Assembly: GCA_031261625.1 (NCBI GenBank)
Contig: JAISJG010000004.1
Span: 1 to 34,283, forward strand
Direction of reading: 5' to 3'
Source of the DNA: Candidatus Methanoplasma sp.
GTDB taxonomy: Archaea; Thermoplasmatota; Thermoplasmata; Methanomassiliicoccales; Methanomethylophilaceae
DNA: 34,283 nt
Each line of letters starts with the position of its first letter. Within the stretch, counting starts at the first letter, position 1. The position numbers and the translations under genes were made by a program. This document shows positions 31,971 to 34,283 of this stretch, piece by piece. Below the pieces are notes generated by a model. That model ran no database searches, was not told the DNA's origin, and saw only the letters and a program-made list of their open reading frames with translations.

Positions 31971-32891
31971 ATGAAATGCGATCTCTGCCCGCACGATGCC
32001 GTCACGTTCATAAAATACAACGGAACACACCTGTGCGGACAGCATTTCATCGCATATTTTGAAAAAAGGGCTAAACGCGAGATGCGTAAACAAACAAGAA
32101 TCGTCTCCGGTGACAAAGTGGCCGTAGCCGTTTCGGGAGGGAAGGACAGCATGGTCACCCTCCATATGATCAATTCGATATTCAAAGAAAGGAACGACGT
32201 GGAGGTCCATGCGATATCCATAGACGAAGGGATAGAAGGATACAGACCCCCCAGCATCGATATCGTCCGCGATTACTGCAACGAGAACGACATACCTCTG
32301 CACGTGAGATCGTTCTCTGAGATAGACATAACAATGGATGCCGCGGCACCTGTGTCCGGCGACAGCAGTCCGTGTACGTACTGCGGAGTGTTCAGAAGGA
32401 AATTCATGAACGATGAAGCAAGAAAAATCGGCGCGAAGTATCTTGCCACAGGTCACAATCTCGATGATATGGCACAGTCGATAATGATGAATTTCGTACG
32501 CGGGGATGTGGAGAGGCTTGCAAGACTCGGCCCGCACACAAGGATCCAACCCGGACTCGTGCCCAGATTCCATCCTCTCCGTCTGATACCTGAAAAAGAA
32601 TCCCTTTTGTACGCCATAGTCGCAGGAATACCGTTCTGGGACGGGGAATGCCCGTATTACCATGAAGCACTGCGCAACCAGTACCGCAAAGTGGTCGATG
32701 AACTGGAAGCTTCATCCCCCGGGTCCAAGTACGGAATAATCTCATCGTACGATACGTTACGCCCGATGCTGGAAAAAGGGGTCCCGCACACGGAACTGCA
32801 TTTCTGTGCGTGCGGAGAACCCACTCTCGGAAAGAGATGCAAAGCGTGCGAGCTCCAGGATGTCCTGAAGAGCAGACTTACAGGTCTCTGA
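31971..32891 (+). CDS. tRNA 2-thiolation protein, Ncs6/TtuA family
   Basis: 306 residues of the PP-loop ATPase type that thiolates uridine in tRNA. An N-terminal zinc finger (Cys3, Cys6, Cys22, His25) is followed by the PP-loop SGGKDS at 55-60. The CxxC in SPCTYCGVF and a later cysteine in GECPYY are the usual cluster ligands. A C-terminal second zinc finger is CACGE ... RCKACEL. All key residues are present, and length is typical. Substrate position (U34 or U54) cannot be told apart here. It is four bases after the cdc6 stop, so co-transcribed. It overlaps the end of the convergent radical SAM gene by 14 bases. Confidence 0.88.
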   Translation: MKCDLCPHDAVTFIKYNGTHLCGQHFIAYFEKRAKREMRKQTRIVSGDKVAVAVSGGKDSMVTLHMINSIFKERNDVEVHAISIDEGIEGYRPPSIDIVRDYCNENDIPLHVRSFSEIDITMDAAAPVSGDSSPCTYCGVFRRKFMNDEARKIGAKYLATGHNLDDMAQSIMMNFVRGDVERLARLGPHTRIQPGLVPRFHPLRLIPEKESLLYAIVAGIPFWDGECPYYHEALRNQYRKVVDELEASSPGSKYGIISSYDTLRPMLEKGVPHTELHFCACGEPTLGKRCKACELQDVLKSRLTGL

Positions 32892-33909
32892 AAGGTACCA
32901 GGTCACAGCAGGTGCATTCGATGCACATGGTGTGACATCCTTTGGAATCCAGATTATATTTCTCAAGATACTCTTTCAGCATCCTTGCGGTGGATATGGC
33001 ACGGTCGGGATCCACTTTCGGAACATTCCCAATGGCGGCTTTCAGACTCTCGCCGTTGTACGGGTTGTATCTCAATGCCCTCAGGGTTGGAATAACATCC
33101 CTGGAGCAGATATTATCGATCATGCTGCAGAGTTCCTCGTCAGTCTCTCCCAATCCGAATATGATGTTCGAGGTCACCGTTCCCCTTCCGAATATCGGAA
33201 CGGCCGCATCCAGCATTTCCAGGATACCGTCGAAATCCAGCTCCGGACATACTTTTTCGAACAATTCTTTGGTCGAAGCCTCTATGTTTATCTTTATCTC
33301 GTCCGCTCCGGCGTCCTTCAGGGCACGGATCTGTTCGGCTTTGGAGACATAAGGTTCCACACCGATCGGCTTGTCTGGGAACTCCGACCTCAGTGCCTTT
33401 ACGCACGAGACCATTTTGTCGACGGTCTCTTCGATGCTACCGACCACACCGCTTGTAAGCGATATGGAAAGGACATCTTTGGTCTCCATGGCATCTTTCA
33501 CCATGTCCACGATCATCTCGTCCGTGAGACCTTTGGTTATTTTCTTATCGAGCCTTGGTGAGGCGCAGTACGCGCAGTTGAAAATGCATCTCTGATCGAG
33601 ATTGAAGAACGCCTGTTCGGGGCAGTGATAGACGACGGGTCTTATCTGAACGCTGTCCAGGAACGGCTCCCCGTTCCTTGTCAGAGAGAGGACACCGTTG
33701 TTGTCGTGCAGTTCGAACTCTCCCGCTTCGTAGGATATACCCTTCTTCACGCGGTATTTTCCGAAAGTGAACACTGCCGAAGTGGATCCGGCACCCGGAC
33801 CGGCGGTGGACCTGGAGAGCCTGTACGGCATTACGAATCCCTGCGGCAGCTTTATCCCTCCGCCGAGACTCAGTTCGGCCTTCTTCCTTATGTTTACGTC
33901 TTCTTCCAT
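32878..33909 (-). CDS. radical SAM enzyme, biotin-synthase-related type
   Basis: 343 residues. The cluster motif C-x3-C-x2-C is at Cys108, Cys112 and Cys115 (RCIFNCAYCASP). A 90-residue N-terminal extension precedes it. The C-terminus ends in a cysteine-rich tail, CHTMCIECTCCDL, which could bind a second iron-sulfur cluster as in sulfur-inserting or methylthio enzymes. The plan resembles archaeal 'biotin synthase-related' radical SAM proteins. Because a GcvH-like lipoyl protein lies 7 kb away, a lipoyl-synthase-like role is possible, but unproven. Its start overlaps the end of cysS by 16 bases, so the two are co-transcribed. Confidence 0.78.
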   Translation of the reverse strand: MEEDVNIRKKAELSLGGGIKLPQGFVMPYRLSRSTAGPGAGSTSAVFTFGKYRVKKGISYEAGEFELHDNNGVLSLTRNGEPFLDSVQIRPVVYHCPEQAFFNLDQRCIFNCAYCASPRLDKKITKGLTDEMIVDMVKDAMETKDVLSISLTSGVVGSIEETVDKMVSCVKALRSEFPDKPIGVEPYVSKAEQIRALKDAGADEIKINIEASTKELFEKVCPELDFDGILEMLDAAVPIFGRGTVTSNIIFGLGETDEELCSMIDNICSRDVIPTLRALRYNPYNGESLKAAIGNVPKVDPDRAISTARMLKEYLEKYNLDSKGCHTMCIECTCCDLVPFRDL

Positions 33910-34283
33910 TTTGCACCCTCTGAAGTGTCTTCCAGGACGATTCCGGCCTCTCCGAGCTTATTTCTTATGATATCGGCGAGGTCGTACTGTTTTCTGGACC
34001 TAAGTTCTTTGCGGAGTTCGATCAGGATATCCATGACCGAATCAAGTGTTTCGTTGTCTGCGGAATTATCATCCTTCGGAAGTACTCCGAGGATTGTGTC
34101 GAATTCCTCCAGAAGCATGACGGCCTTGGCGGCGGACCCTGCGGATATTGTCTTCTCACCCATTGCCTTGTTGGTGGAACGGACCAGTTGGAATATCTCC
34201 TCGATCGCGGCGCGGGAGTTGAAATCGTCATTCATCGCTTCGGTGAATCCGAATCTGGTCTCTTCGAGAAGCTCTTTGATATC
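33894..34283 (-). CDS. cysS: cysteinyl-tRNA synthetase, C-terminal part (start beyond window)
   Basis: About 129 residues of the C-terminal end are visible, in frame to the window edge. The motif RFGFTEAMNDDFNSRAA is the helical anticodon-binding region of CysRS (usual form 'RF-EAMDDDFNT'), and the end LADIIRNKLGEAGIVLEDTSEGAKWKK is the family's typical C-terminus ('LAD-IR-L...GI-LEDT--G--W'). The catalytic HIGH and KMSKS motifs lie outside. It charges tRNA-Cys in the cytoplasm. Having CysRS argues against sole reliance on the SepRS/SepCysS route in this organism. It reads into the radical SAM gene with a 16-base overlap. Confidence 0.93.
   Translation of the reverse strand, partial: DIKELLEETRFGFTEAMNDDFNSRAAIEEIFQLVRSTNKAMGEKTISAGSAAKAVMLLEEFDTILGVLPKDDNSADNETLDSVMDILIELRKELRSRKQYDLADIIRNKLGEAGIVLEDTSEGAKWKKT

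Overview
The window looks archaeal, most likely a host-associated methanogen of the Methanomassiliicoccales (Thermoplasmata). Evidence: an Orc1/Cdc6 initiator, a replication factor C small subunit, an Ncs6/TtuA-type tRNA thiolase, TATA-box promoters lying about 25-30 bases upstream of start codons (many mRNAs would be leaderless), a large repeat-built surface protein, many Sel1-repeat genes, and a complete lack of TAG among the stop codons I could assign, as expected in a pyrrolysine-using lineage. The taxonomic placement is inference; no rRNA or tRNA gene is present to confirm it.

Layout. 1-2333 (+): end of a DUF4418-type membrane protein, then an ABC permease and its ATPase. 2364-3795 (+): a YqaJ-type recombination nuclease and two small zinc-binding proteins. 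3909-5183 (-): an AAA/DUF4143 ATPase with four 23-bp tandem repeats over its promoter. 5396-14161 (-): a tight five-gene operon described below. 14362-15288 (+): a divergent Sel1-repeat gene. 15266-17721: a HAD phosphatase (-) and formate-tetrahydrofolate ligase (+). 18025-21303 (+): a 1092-residue surface protein. 21376-25487: four more Sel1-repeat genes, one leftward and three rightward. 25520-28179 (+): a GcvH-like lipoyl protein, a radical SAM enzyme and a phenylacetate-CoA ligase. 28293-28679 (+): a structured leader, a 16-codon upstream ORF and a 67-residue protein. 28745-34283: replication factor C (-), then Nif3-like, Orc1/Cdc6 and Ncs6/TtuA (+), then a second radical SAM enzyme and the end of cysS (-).

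The most striking part is the five-gene operon. In transcription order it encodes an Hsp70 fused to a C-terminal von Willebrand factor A domain, a 1004-residue protein with a degenerate J-domain-like N-terminus, zinc ribbons and FN3-like domains, a GTPase with two zinc ribbons, a GrpE-like protein and a second Hsp70 without a helical lid. Three of the four junctions are ATGA overlaps and the fourth gap is 9 bases. This is a complete but divergent Hsp70-J-GrpE set wired to a GTPase and a metal-dependent adhesion domain. It looks like a dedicated signalling, assembly or defence machine rather than housekeeping chaperones. The Sel1 gene that shares its promoter region is a candidate partner or target.
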